Part shown: piece after piece, positions 6,349 through 12,293 of the stretch
How the letters are laid out: each line of letters opens with the position of its first letter
Numbering within the stretch: the first letter of the stretch is position 1
From: an uncultured Ilumatobacter sp.
GTDB taxonomy: Bacteria; Actinomycetota; Acidimicrobiia; Acidimicrobiales; Ilumatobacteraceae
Direction of reading: 5' to 3'
Assembly (NCBI GenBank): GCA_938091165.1
Contig: CALKNK010000038.1
Location: 1-12,293 of the forward strand
DNA: 12,293 nucleotides
Notes under the pieces: generated by a model
The model's input: only the letters and a program-made list of their open reading frames with translations
Databases searched by the model: none
Told to the model about the DNA's origin: nothing
Position numbers and translations under genes: made by a program

Positions 6349-7574
6349 TGAGTGCAGCAACTCCGCAAGCAACTCCGGTGACGCCCGGCGTCTGGGTACT
6401 GCCGTCGCAAGGCAATGGATTCGCCGTCGACACGCCCGACGGCGTGGTGGTGGTCGACACCGGGCCGGGCGGGCGCAAGACCGACAACATGATCGCTGCG
6501 TTGCGGGTAGTCACCGACTCGCCGGTGAGCGCGATCTGTTACTCGCACGGTCACTTCGGCTACAACTTCGGCGTCCCACAGTGGCTCGAGCACAACGCAG
6601 AGCGTGGCGACGCGGCACCCCGGCTCATCGCACACCGCAATTTGCCGCTGCGCTACGAGCGGTATCGCGAGACCGAGGGCTACCAGATGATCCTCAACGA
6701 AATGCAGTTCCCCGGCATCTCGGCGCGATTCGACCCGGTGCGGCACGATCCGACCGAGACGTTCGACGACCATCTAGTGCTGCGCGAAGCCGAGCCGCGC
6801 ATCGAGCTGCTGTGGGTGCCTTCCGAGACCGATGACGCTCTGGCGATGTGGCTGCCCGAGACCAGCACGCTGTTCACCGGCGCGGCCGTGCCCGCCGAGT
6901 TCATCCCCAACGTCGGGACCCCACAGCGGTCGCTGCGCCTGACCGGACGTTGGGCCGACACGATCGACCGGCTTGCCGAGTTGCGACCTGAGATTCTGGT
7001 GATTGAGTTCGGCGACTTCGTCGTCGGCGCGGAACTCAACCTCAAACGGATGACCACCACATCACGGGCACTGCGCTGGCTCCGAGCAGAGGTGATCGAC
7101 CGCCTCAACCATGGGATGAACGAGCGCGGTATCCTCGCCGACATCTCCTACCCGCCCGAGATCTTCGACTACCCATGGCTCAGCCACGCCTACGGCAGCC
7201 CCGACTACATCGTCCGCGACCTGATCCGCGAGGAGAGCGGCTGGTGGGACCGCAACCCCACCTCGCTGCACCCATCAGCACCGGCCGAGGTGGCTCGCGT
7301 CACGTTCGATGCCATCGCCGACCCTGATGCCGTGATCGCTCGAGCCGAAACGCTGGCCGCCGACGGGGACCCACAGCTGGCGATGCACGTGATCGACCTC
7401 GTCGCTCTTGGCCCCGACGACGAACCAGCGGTCATCCGGGCACGAAAGATCAAGTCCGACCTCTGCCGCGCTCGCTCCAAAGAGATTGCCCCGTATCCGA
7501 GCAAGGGGTTGTACAAGTCAAGCGGCATCCGTCTCAAGCAGGGGATCATCTCGTGGGAGGGTGTGGTGCAATGA
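6348..7574 (+). CDS. Alkylsulfatase-like MBL protein with degenerate metal site
   Basis: This 408-aa protein resembles type III (SdsA1/BDS1-type) alkylsulfatases. Residues about 10-225 are the MBL fold. Residues about 236-378 match the alkylsulfatase dimerisation domain, with YPPEI, YGSPDYIVRDL, GWWDRNPTSLHP, DAVIARAETLAADGD and ARKIKSDL. The C-terminal SCP2-like lipid-binding domain of the roughly 650-aa enzymes is absent. The usual HxHxDH reads H67-G-H69-F-G-Y72. The Glu usually found after the WLP strand is replaced (TGAAVP), and the late His region reads IEFGDF, so most second-metal ligands seem lost while H67, H69 and E160 (PSET) remain. It may bind one metal, have changed chemistry or be a non-catalytic partner. 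The start at 6348 overlaps the SDR stop and has its own GGAGG; its TGA overlaps the next ATG (ATGA). Confidence 0.82.
   Translation: MSAATPQATPVTPGVWVLPSQGNGFAVDTPDGVVVVDTGPGGRKTDNMIAALRVVTDSPVSAICYSHGHFGYNFGVPQWLEHNAERGDAAPRLIAHRNLPLRYERYRETEGYQMILNEMQFPGISARFDPVRHDPTETFDDHLVLREAEPRIELLWVPSETDDALAMWLPETSTLFTGAAVPAEFIPNVGTPQRSLRLTGRWADTIDRLAELRPEILVIEFGDFVVGAELNLKRMTTTSRALRWLRAEVIDRLNHGMNERGILADISYPPEIFDYPWLSHAYGSPDYIVRDLIREESGWWDRNPTSLHPSAPAEVARVTFDAIADPDAVIARAETLAADGDPQLAMHVIDLVALGPDDEPAVIRARKIKSDLCRARSKEIAPYPSKGLYKSSGIRLKQGIISWEGVVQ
7555..7561 (+). promoter_or_regulatory. Ribosome binding site deciding the second sulfatase start
   Basis: GGGAGGG lies nine bases before the ATG at 7571, which overlaps the preceding TGA as ATGA. 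The in-frame ATG at 7553 lies upstream of this site and would add MGGCGA. Confidence 0.65.
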
Positions 7575-9010
7575 GCGAGCCAGACCACCAGAGCCGACCC
7601 AACCTCCTATTCATCTACGCCGATCAGCACCGCGCCGATGCGATCGGTTGCGCCGGCAACGACGTCATCGTCACGCCACACCTCGACCGCCTCGCAGCCG
7701 AAGGCGTGCGCTTCGACCACGCGTGGACCGAAAGCCCGATCTGCCAGCCCGCCCGTGCGTCGCTGCTCACCGGCCGATACCCGAACGACCACGGGGTGCT
7801 CGGCAACTTCGCCGGCAACTGCAGGCCGGAGTGGGACACCTTCCCCCGTCGTCTGCAGGAGGCGGGATACACCACGGCCTCAGTCGGCAAGACACACTTC
7901 GACGCCTGGCCAATGGGCGCCGAGCCTGGAACGCCGCTGCCGACCGAGGAGTGGATCGGCAGCTTCGGGTTCGATCACGTCGTCGAGGAGTTCGACAAGT
8001 ACGTCCACCTCTTCGACATCGACACCCCGTACATGACGTTCCTGCGCGAGCACGGTGCATTCGAGGCGTACCAGCAGGTGGTGCGGGACAACTTCCGCGG
8101 CGGCGACGGCCACTGGAAGGGCATCACGTCACCCGTCCCCCAGGAGTTGGACCTCACCTGCTTCCTGGCCGACGAGGCCCAACAGTGGATCAGCCGCCAA
8201 CCAGCCAACCGGCCATGGTTCATGCAGCTCTCGTTCGTGCAACCGCACGTGCCGCTGATGGGCGACCCGATCTGGGCCGAGCACTACGCCAACGCCCACA
8301 TCGAACGCACCGCGCGGTCCAAGCCCGTCGCGACGACCGACGACTGGGCCCAACAACTCAAGTTCCTGCGCATGCACTCACACAGCGAACTGCTGACCGA
8401 CGAGTTCGTGCTGGCCGGCGCACGCCAGTACTACGCAATGGTCTCGTTGATCGACCAGCGCATCGGCGACCTCCTCGCTCTCCTCGAACAACGTGGCCAA
8501 CTCGACAACACGTGGATCGTCTACTCGTCCGACCACGGCGAGATGCTCGGCGACCACGGCGTTATGGCAAAGATGAACTTCTACCGATCATCGGTCCGAG
8601 TCCCGCTCATCGTGCGGCCACCTGCTGGCACTTCCGACATCGCCGGCCGGGTCGAGTCGGCTCCGGTGCAGGCATTCGACGTCGCCGCCACGCTCCTCGA
8701 CGCCGGCAACGCCAGGCCTCTCGACGGCGCACCATCACAGTCGCTCGTGCCGTTCGTGATCGGGAATGGCGCACCGACCCGCGACCACGTCGCGAGCATG
8801 ATCCGGATGCGGCCGGACCTGCCGACGTGGCACGCGATCACCGACGGCCATTGGCGCGCCACCATCAACGCCGACACCGGCGATGCCGTCGAACTCTTCG
8901 ACCTCGACGCCGACCACGACGAGACGACCAACCTCGTCGAGCATGCTGATTCAAGCGATGCGCTCACCCAACTGACAACTGCACTGGTCGCTACCGTCGG
9001 TACCGCATGA
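7571..9010 (+). CDS. Type I (formylglycine) sulfatase, choline-sulfatase-like size class
   Basis: This 479-aa sulfatase carries CQPARASLLTGR, where Cys58 in C-x-P-x-R is the residue converted to formylglycine and R62 completes the motif. Other catalytic residues are visible: D18-Q19 (YADQHR) as metal ligands, K107/H109 (GKTHF), H226 (QPHVP), D321-H322 (SSDHGEMLGDHG) and K334. The D-Q and D-H variants are those seen in choline-sulfatase-type and related sulfatase/phosphonate hydrolase members, and they differ from the D-D and D-N of the sulfatase at 2348-4609. There is no signal peptide, so it is probably cytoplasmic. It is translationally coupled to both neighbours (ATGA overlaps at 7571 and 9007). 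Substrate not determinable; a sulfate ester is likeliest, but related phosphonate or phosphodiester hydrolases share the fold. Confidence 0.92.
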   Translation: MSEPDHQSRPNLLFIYADQHRADAIGCAGNDVIVTPHLDRLAAEGVRFDHAWTESPICQPARASLLTGRYPNDHGVLGNFAGNCRPEWDTFPRRLQEAGYTTASVGKTHFDAWPMGAEPGTPLPTEEWIGSFGFDHVVEEFDKYVHLFDIDTPYMTFLREHGAFEAYQQVVRDNFRGGDGHWKGITSPVPQELDLTCFLADEAQQWISRQPANRPWFMQLSFVQPHVPLMGDPIWAEHYANAHIERTARSKPVATTDDWAQQLKFLRMHSHSELLTDEFVLAGARQYYAMVSLIDQRIGDLLALLEQRGQLDNTWIVYSSDHGEMLGDHGVMAKMNFYRSSVRVPLIVRPPAGTSDIAGRVESAPVQAFDVAATLLDAGNARPLDGAPSQSLVPFVIGNGAPTRDHVASMIRMRPDLPTWHAITDGHWRATINADTGDAVELFDLDADHDETTNLVEHADSSDALTQLTTALVATVGTA

Positions 9011-9600
9011 CGGAGACGAGCGACGACGGGCGCCTCGCACGCGGTCAACGCACCCGCGAGGCCGTGATCGACGCGCTCTTCGACCTCTACGCAGAAGGAA
9101 ACCTCACCCCGACGATCGAGGACATCGCCAGTCGTGTCGGACGGACGACCCGTTCCATCTACACCCATTTCCAGGACAAAGAAGCGCTGGCGGTCGCGAT
9201 GGCCGAACGACTTCTCGAGCTCCACGGCGAGCTGTTCCGGGCTCGCCCGCTGACCGGCACTCAAACAGAACGGATCGACGGCATTGCTGCCCACCGCGCC
9301 GAGTTCTACGAGACCGTCGCGCCGGTACGCCGCTCCACGCTCGTGCGGATACATCGCTCGCCCGAACTTCAGCAACAGCAGGCCTTTCTGGCCGCACACT
9401 TCCGCAAGCAGCTGACCCGGACCTTCGAACACGAACTCTCCACACTCGACGACGACGTCGCCGCCGAGGTCCTCGAACTCCTCGATCTCCACACCAGCTG
9501 GGAGACGTGGGACCGGCTCCACGTGTGGCAGAAACTTCCGGTCGACACGAGCCGCAAGATCGTGACCGGACTGATCCGACAAGCCCTGCGACGCCGCTGA
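9007..9600 (+). CDS. TetR-family transcriptional regulator
   Basis: This 197-aa protein has an N-terminal TetR helix-turn-helix at about residues 15-61, with the typical TIEDIASRVGRTTRSIYTHF and DKEAL. An all-helical ligand/dimer domain follows. The ATG overlaps the sulfatase stop by four bases (ATGA), so the regulator is made with the operon it probably controls, by repression relieved by a ligand. Its best candidate binding site in the window is the palindrome at 5479-5499 between the two operons. The last 16 codons are duplicated exactly at 1-52. The effector is unknown; a sulfate ester or its hydrolysis product is a guess from context. Confidence 0.92.
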   Translation: MTETSDDGRLARGQRTREAVIDALFDLYAEGNLTPTIEDIASRVGRTTRSIYTHFQDKEALAVAMAERLLELHGELFRARPLTGTQTERIDGIAAHRAEFYETVAPVRRSTLVRIHRSPELQQQQAFLAAHFRKQLTRTFEHELSTLDDDVAAEVLELLDLHTSWETWDRLHVWQKLPVDTSRKIVTGLIRQALRRR

Positions 9601-9604
9601 CCGG

Positions 9605-9629
9605 CGGCAAGGCTGGATCCGCCTTGGCG
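9605..9629 (+). terminator. Hairpin after tetR stop (right copy)
   Basis: CGGCAAGGC (9605-9613) pairs with GCCTTGGCG (9621-9629) at 8 of 9 positions around a 7-base loop, four bases after the tetR TGA. There is no T-tract. It is a candidate end for the rightward operon, which converges on the acyl-CoA dehydrogenase gene. Confidence 0.45.
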
Positions 9630-9720
9630 TGTGACACTGCGCCGTTATGGTCACTTGTATGAGTGATTTTCAGCGACCCGGTGGCTGCGCGACGACCGTC
9701 AAAAACGGTTCGCAGGCGGC

Positions 9721-9800
9721 TTGGACCACAAACCCTCCGTTTTGGACCACAAACTCGTCATCAGGTGCCGCTGCAACGCAGCTCACAAGTCCGCAGCAAC
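9721..9800. repeat. Repeat core copy B with tandem TTGGACCACAAAC boxes
   Basis: The same 13-base boxes occur at 9721-9733 and 9742-9754 with a 21-base period, followed by the tail ending GTCCGCAGCAAC. It lies between convergent genes, where a promoter operator would be unexpected. Function unknown. Confidence 0.75.
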
Positions 9801-9834
9801 GGACCGTCAGCGCTGCATCACCCCAGCTCAGAGG

Positions 9835-11055
9835 TCATTCGATGCGAAGATCAGAGATGGCCCGAGAGATGACGAGCTGCTGGATCTGCTCGGTGCCTTC
9901 GAAGATGTCATGGATCTTGGCGTCACGGTGCCAGCGCTCAACGGGGTACTCACGGGTGTAGCCGTAGCCTCCGAGGATCTGGATGGCTCGTTCGGTCACC
10001 CAGGTGGCGGTGCGTGCAGCCTTGAGCTTGGCCATCGAGCCTTCGGCGTTCTTGAAGCCCTTGTTCTTTCCAAGCCAAGCAGCCCGGTAGATCAGGAGGC
10101 GCGAGGCCTCAATCTCTGTCGCCATGTCCGCCAGCATGAAGGCAATCGACTGGTTCATGATGATCTTGCGACCGAACGCTTCGCGTTCTTTTGCGTAATC
10201 TAGTGAGTACTCGTAGGCGGCGCGGGCGACGCCGAGCGCCTGAGCGCCAACAGCCGGACGGGTGGCCTCGAAGGTCTGCATTGCTGCTTGCGAGTTGCCT
10301 TTTTCACCGCGACGGACGCGGGCGATGCGCTCGTCCAGCTTTTCCTTGCCACCGAGCAGGCAACGGCCTGGAACGCGTACGTCGTCGAGGACCACCTCTG
10401 CGGTGTGGCTGGCGCGGATGCCGTGCTTTTTGTACTTTTGGCCCTGCGACAAACCCTTGGTCCCGGGTGGGATGACGAACGATGCGTGCCCCTTGGATCC
10501 CAGCTCCGGATCGACGACGGCGACGACGACATGAATGTCAGAGATGCCACCGTTGGTAATCCACGCCTTGGTGCCGTTGAGGACCCACTCGTCGGTCTTT
10601 TCGTCGTATTTAGCTGATGTGCGGTAGCCACCGACATCAGATCCGGCGTCAGGCTCTGAAGCGCAAAACGCGCCGAGGGCTAACTTGCCGGTGTCGGCGT
10701 TCTCGTAACACTGCGGTACCCATTCCATCAGCTGCTCGGGCGTGGCCGACGACGCGATGCCTGCAGCAGCGAGGCCGGAGCCCATGATCGCCATACCGAT
10801 GCCTGCGTCGCCCCAGAAAAGCTCTTCGATAGCAATTGGCATTGACAAGCCGGTCGGGTCGTTCATCATGGCTTCGGCCATGAACTCCCAGCTGTACAGT
10901 CCAATCTCTTTGGCCTGTTCGACGATGGGGTACGGGAACTCTTCCTTCTCGTCCCACTCTTCACCCGCGGGACGAACGACGTTCTCGGCGAAGTCGTGCA
11001 CCCACTTTTGGAGGGTGAGTTGATCCTCATTGAGCTTCATGGAGAAATCAGTCAT
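9835..11055 (-). CDS. Acyl-CoA dehydrogenase
   Basis: This 406-aa flavoprotein should oxidise an acyl-CoA at the alpha-beta bond, passing electrons from FAD to an electron-transfer flavoprotein. Family marks are complete: FCASEPDAGSD (about 129-139), WITNGG, a DYAKEREAFGRKI segment, GGYGYTREYPVERWHRDAKI and IFEGTEQIQ, with E386 matching the medium-chain enzyme's catalytic base. Length is normal for the family. The ATG at 11055 has only a weak AAAG ribosome site. The gene lies 62 bp after the Rieske oxygenase stop on the same strand, with a strong palindrome between them, so it may have its own control. Its last 26 codons are duplicated at 287-367. The acyl chain handled cannot be told. A functional link to the sulfatase operons is not shown, since it is transcribed toward them from separate signals. 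Confidence 0.93.
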   Translation of the reverse strand: MTDFSMKLNEDQLTLQKWVHDFAENVVRPAGEEWDEKEEFPYPIVEQAKEIGLYSWEFMAEAMMNDPTGLSMPIAIEELFWGDAGIGMAIMGSGLAAAGIASSATPEQLMEWVPQCYENADTGKLALGAFCASEPDAGSDVGGYRTSAKYDEKTDEWVLNGTKAWITNGGISDIHVVVAVVDPELGSKGHASFVIPPGTKGLSQGQKYKKHGIRASHTAEVVLDDVRVPGRCLLGGKEKLDERIARVRRGEKGNSQAAMQTFEATRPAVGAQALGVARAAYEYSLDYAKEREAFGRKIIMNQSIAFMLADMATEIEASRLLIYRAAWLGKNKGFKNAEGSMAKLKAARTATWVTERAIQILGGYGYTREYPVERWHRDAKIHDIFEGTEQIQQLVISRAISDLRIE

Positions 11056-11063
11056 GTCTTTAA

Positions 11064-11079
11064 GTTACCGGCGGGTAAC
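11064..11079. promoter_or_regulatory. Candidate operator palindrome GTTACC-N4-GGTAAC
   Basis: A perfect 6-bp inverted repeat with a 4-base centre (GGCG) lies 8 bases upstream of the acyl-CoA dehydrogenase start. Further half-sites, GGTAAC at 11097-11102 and GTTAC at 11117-11121, lie in the same 62-bp gap; the two GGTAAC copies are 23 bp apart. The arrangement suits a dimeric regulator, for example of the TetR or GntR type that often controls lipid catabolism in actinobacteria. It could also fold as a hairpin in the transcript. Confidence 0.5.
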
Positions 11080-11117
11080 CAAACTTTCCACACGTCGGTA
11101 ACTTCGCGGCAGAAACG

Positions 11118-12293
11118 TTACGAGTCCAAGGTCTCCGCAATCGGAACGACGGAGAGATCGGTGTCGTCGTCGATCACGTAGTTGCCGGCAACCAACTCAA
11201 CGGGCGCGGCATCAGCAAACGTCACACCCATTGGATCACCACCTGCAGCAACGATGCGGATCTGCTCCTTGTATTGCCGGCGCACCATCGACACTCCCCG
11301 GTCACTTGACGACAGTCGCTCCTCGGAGTGCAGCGTGATCGGCCCTTGACCGACCTGTGTCTCGTAATCGCCGGGGTAGGTCTGGTGCTCCTCATCCGTG
11401 AGATCGAACCATCCCTTGGCGTCGGGACCGTATGTACCGAGTCCTTGCGGTGGTGAACCCTTCGGGATGCGGAGGATGCAGAACACCCGCGTGTGTGTGT
11501 CGTCGATCGGCTGTGCCCACGACATGTTGTTCGTCTTGCCGAGATACGCCAGCGTTGGTGTCGCAACCGCTCGGATGTTGGGCAGACGCGTTTCGGTAAT
11601 GCGATGCAGTGTGGTGCCATCGGGTAGCTCACGATCTTGCGTGGCAGTGACCCCCCATTCATGACGCTGCCAGTCGATGCGCGGCCAGATCTCAAGACGT
11701 GGATCGAACTGCGGTCCGCTGATCGCGTTGTGCAGGATGAACACGTGGTACGGATCCATTACGTTCTCGTGGGTCTGGAACCAGTTGCATGGCGCCACGT
11801 TTGGGCCACCGAATGCGAAGTGATCCACGACGTGCAATTCTTCGTCGTTGCCAATGTCTTCGAAGATGTCGTAACGAGGGAAGTCAGGCTGCTTCTCGGG
11901 CGGACCCATGTATGTGAAAATCACCCCCCCAAACTCTTGAACCGGGTACCAGGGCTGCCGATACGAAGATCTGTTGCGACCACGGTCCGGCTCGCACGGC
12001 TGGTCAGTGCAGGTTCCATCAGCACTGAACGCCCACCCGTGGTATGGGCAACGGATGCAATCCTCTTCGACGCGGCCGTAAAAGAGGCTCGTGCCGCGAT
12101 GACAGCATCGAGGTTCGAGCAGGCCTGGCGTTCCATCGAGGGATCGATACAGCACGAGGTCTTCGCTGAGCAGCCGCACCTCGCGCGGGATGGACGTCGC
12201 CTCGCTCGATAACGCCACAGGCTGCCAATAGCGACGCAGCAGTTCGCCCGACGGCGTGCCGGCGCCAGTCTGAAACAATTCAGGGTCGGAAAT
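11118..12293 (-). CDS. Rieske non-heme iron oxygenase, large subunit (5' end outside window)
   Basis: At least 391 residues of a ring-hydroxylating-type oxygenase are visible. The reading frame stays open to the window edge (ATT TCC GAC CCT GAA before TTG at 12278), so the true start is outside; a TTG start at 12278 is unlikely. The Rieske 2Fe-2S centre is C-C-H followed 17 residues after the His by C-P-Y-H-G-W. The mononuclear iron site is NVMDPYHVFILH, with the bridging Asp and two His. GTPSGELLRRYWQP near the N-terminus is typical of phthalate-dioxygenase-like members. A reductase partner is not in view. It is followed by the acyl-CoA dehydrogenase gene. The substrate is unknown; aromatic or steroid-like compounds are usual for the family. 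Confidence 0.9.
   Translation of the reverse strand: MSDPELFQTGAGTPSGELLRRYWQPVALSSEATSIPREVRLLSEDLVLYRSLDGTPGLLEPRCCHRGTSLFYGRVEEDCIRCPYHGWAFSADGTCTDQPCEPDRGRNRSSYRQPWYPVQEFGGVIFTYMGPPEKQPDFPRYDIFEDIGNDEELHVVDHFAFGGPNVAPCNWFQTHENVMDPYHVFILHNAISGPQFDPRLEIWPRIDWQRHEWGVTATQDRELPDGTTLHRITETRLPNIRAVATPTLAYLGKTNNMSWAQPIDDTHTRVFCILRIPKGSPPQGLGTYGPDAKGWFDLTDEEHQTYPGDYETQVGQGPITLHSEERLSSSDRGVSMVRRQYKEQIRIVAAGGDPMGVTFADAAPVELVAGNYVIDDDTDLSVVPIAETLDS

Larger units (their letters stand above)
9549..9915. repeat. Right arm of long direct repeat (pairs with 1-367)
   Basis: This arm spans the tetR 3' end, the full 234-bp intergenic region and the last 26 codons of the intact acyl-CoA dehydrogenase gene. 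Because both flanking genes are complete here, this side probably represents the original junction, or the only one still joined to functional genes. See the left arm for identity figures. Confidence 0.95.

Noticed and set aside
8581..9654. 357-codon open frame on the minus strand
   Set aside because: Antisense to the second sulfatase and tetR, both of which have strong motifs and coupled starts. No family resemblance.
12276..12278. TTG start for the Rieske oxygenase
   Set aside because: The frame stays open to the window edge, there is no ribosome site before TTG, and family members usually have about 10 more residues before GTPxGELLRRYW.

Overview
The window is high-GC DNA. Short or overlapping gene junctions, long high-GC antisense reading frames, a lipoprotein-anchored family-5 solute-binding protein, TetR control and a Rieske/acyl-CoA dehydrogenase neighbourhood suggest an actinobacterium. 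An Acidimicrobiia-like environmental lineage is possible, but this rests on the general character of the proteins and not on a marker gene.

Layout. (1) Positions 1-52 are the last 16 codons of a tetR gene running off the left edge. They are followed by a gene-free stretch (53-527) holding a hairpin, repeats and a decayed 26-residue tail of an acyl-CoA dehydrogenase gene. (2) A leftward operon (5457 to 528) encodes an RNase Z/arylsulfatase-like metallo-beta-lactamase-fold (MBL) hydrolase, a 753-aa type I arylsulfatase and a family-5 ABC solute-binding lipoprotein. (3) A 132-bp divergent control region carries an AT-rich imperfect palindrome that overlaps an excellent leftward -10 box. (4) A rightward operon (5590 to 9600) encodes an atypical SDR, an alkylsulfatase-like MBL protein with a degraded metal site, a 479-aa type I sulfatase and a TetR regulator; its genes overlap by 1, 4 and 4 bases. 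(5) A 234-bp intergenic region between convergent genes follows. (6) Leftward genes for an acyl-CoA dehydrogenase and a Rieske oxygenase (5' end outside the window) close the window.

Together, regions 2-4 look like a TetR-controlled sulfate-ester catabolic island. The lipoprotein would capture a substrate outside the cell, two formylglycine sulfatases (and possibly the MBL proteins) would cleave ester bonds, and the SDR might act on the released alcohol or carbonyl. The substrate cannot be read from the sequence. No ABC permease or ATPase, formylglycine-generating enzyme or sulfate exporter is present.

The most striking structural point is that positions 1-367 and 9549-9915 are a direct repeat without indels (13 mismatches by hand count, about 96.5% identity). 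It covers the tetR 3' end, the intergenic region and the acyl-CoA dehydrogenase 3' end. The island is therefore bracketed by homologous arms 9548 bp apart, consistent with an inserted, duplicated or excisable unit. A third, diverged 58-bp copy of the core intergenic repeat lies at 431-488.
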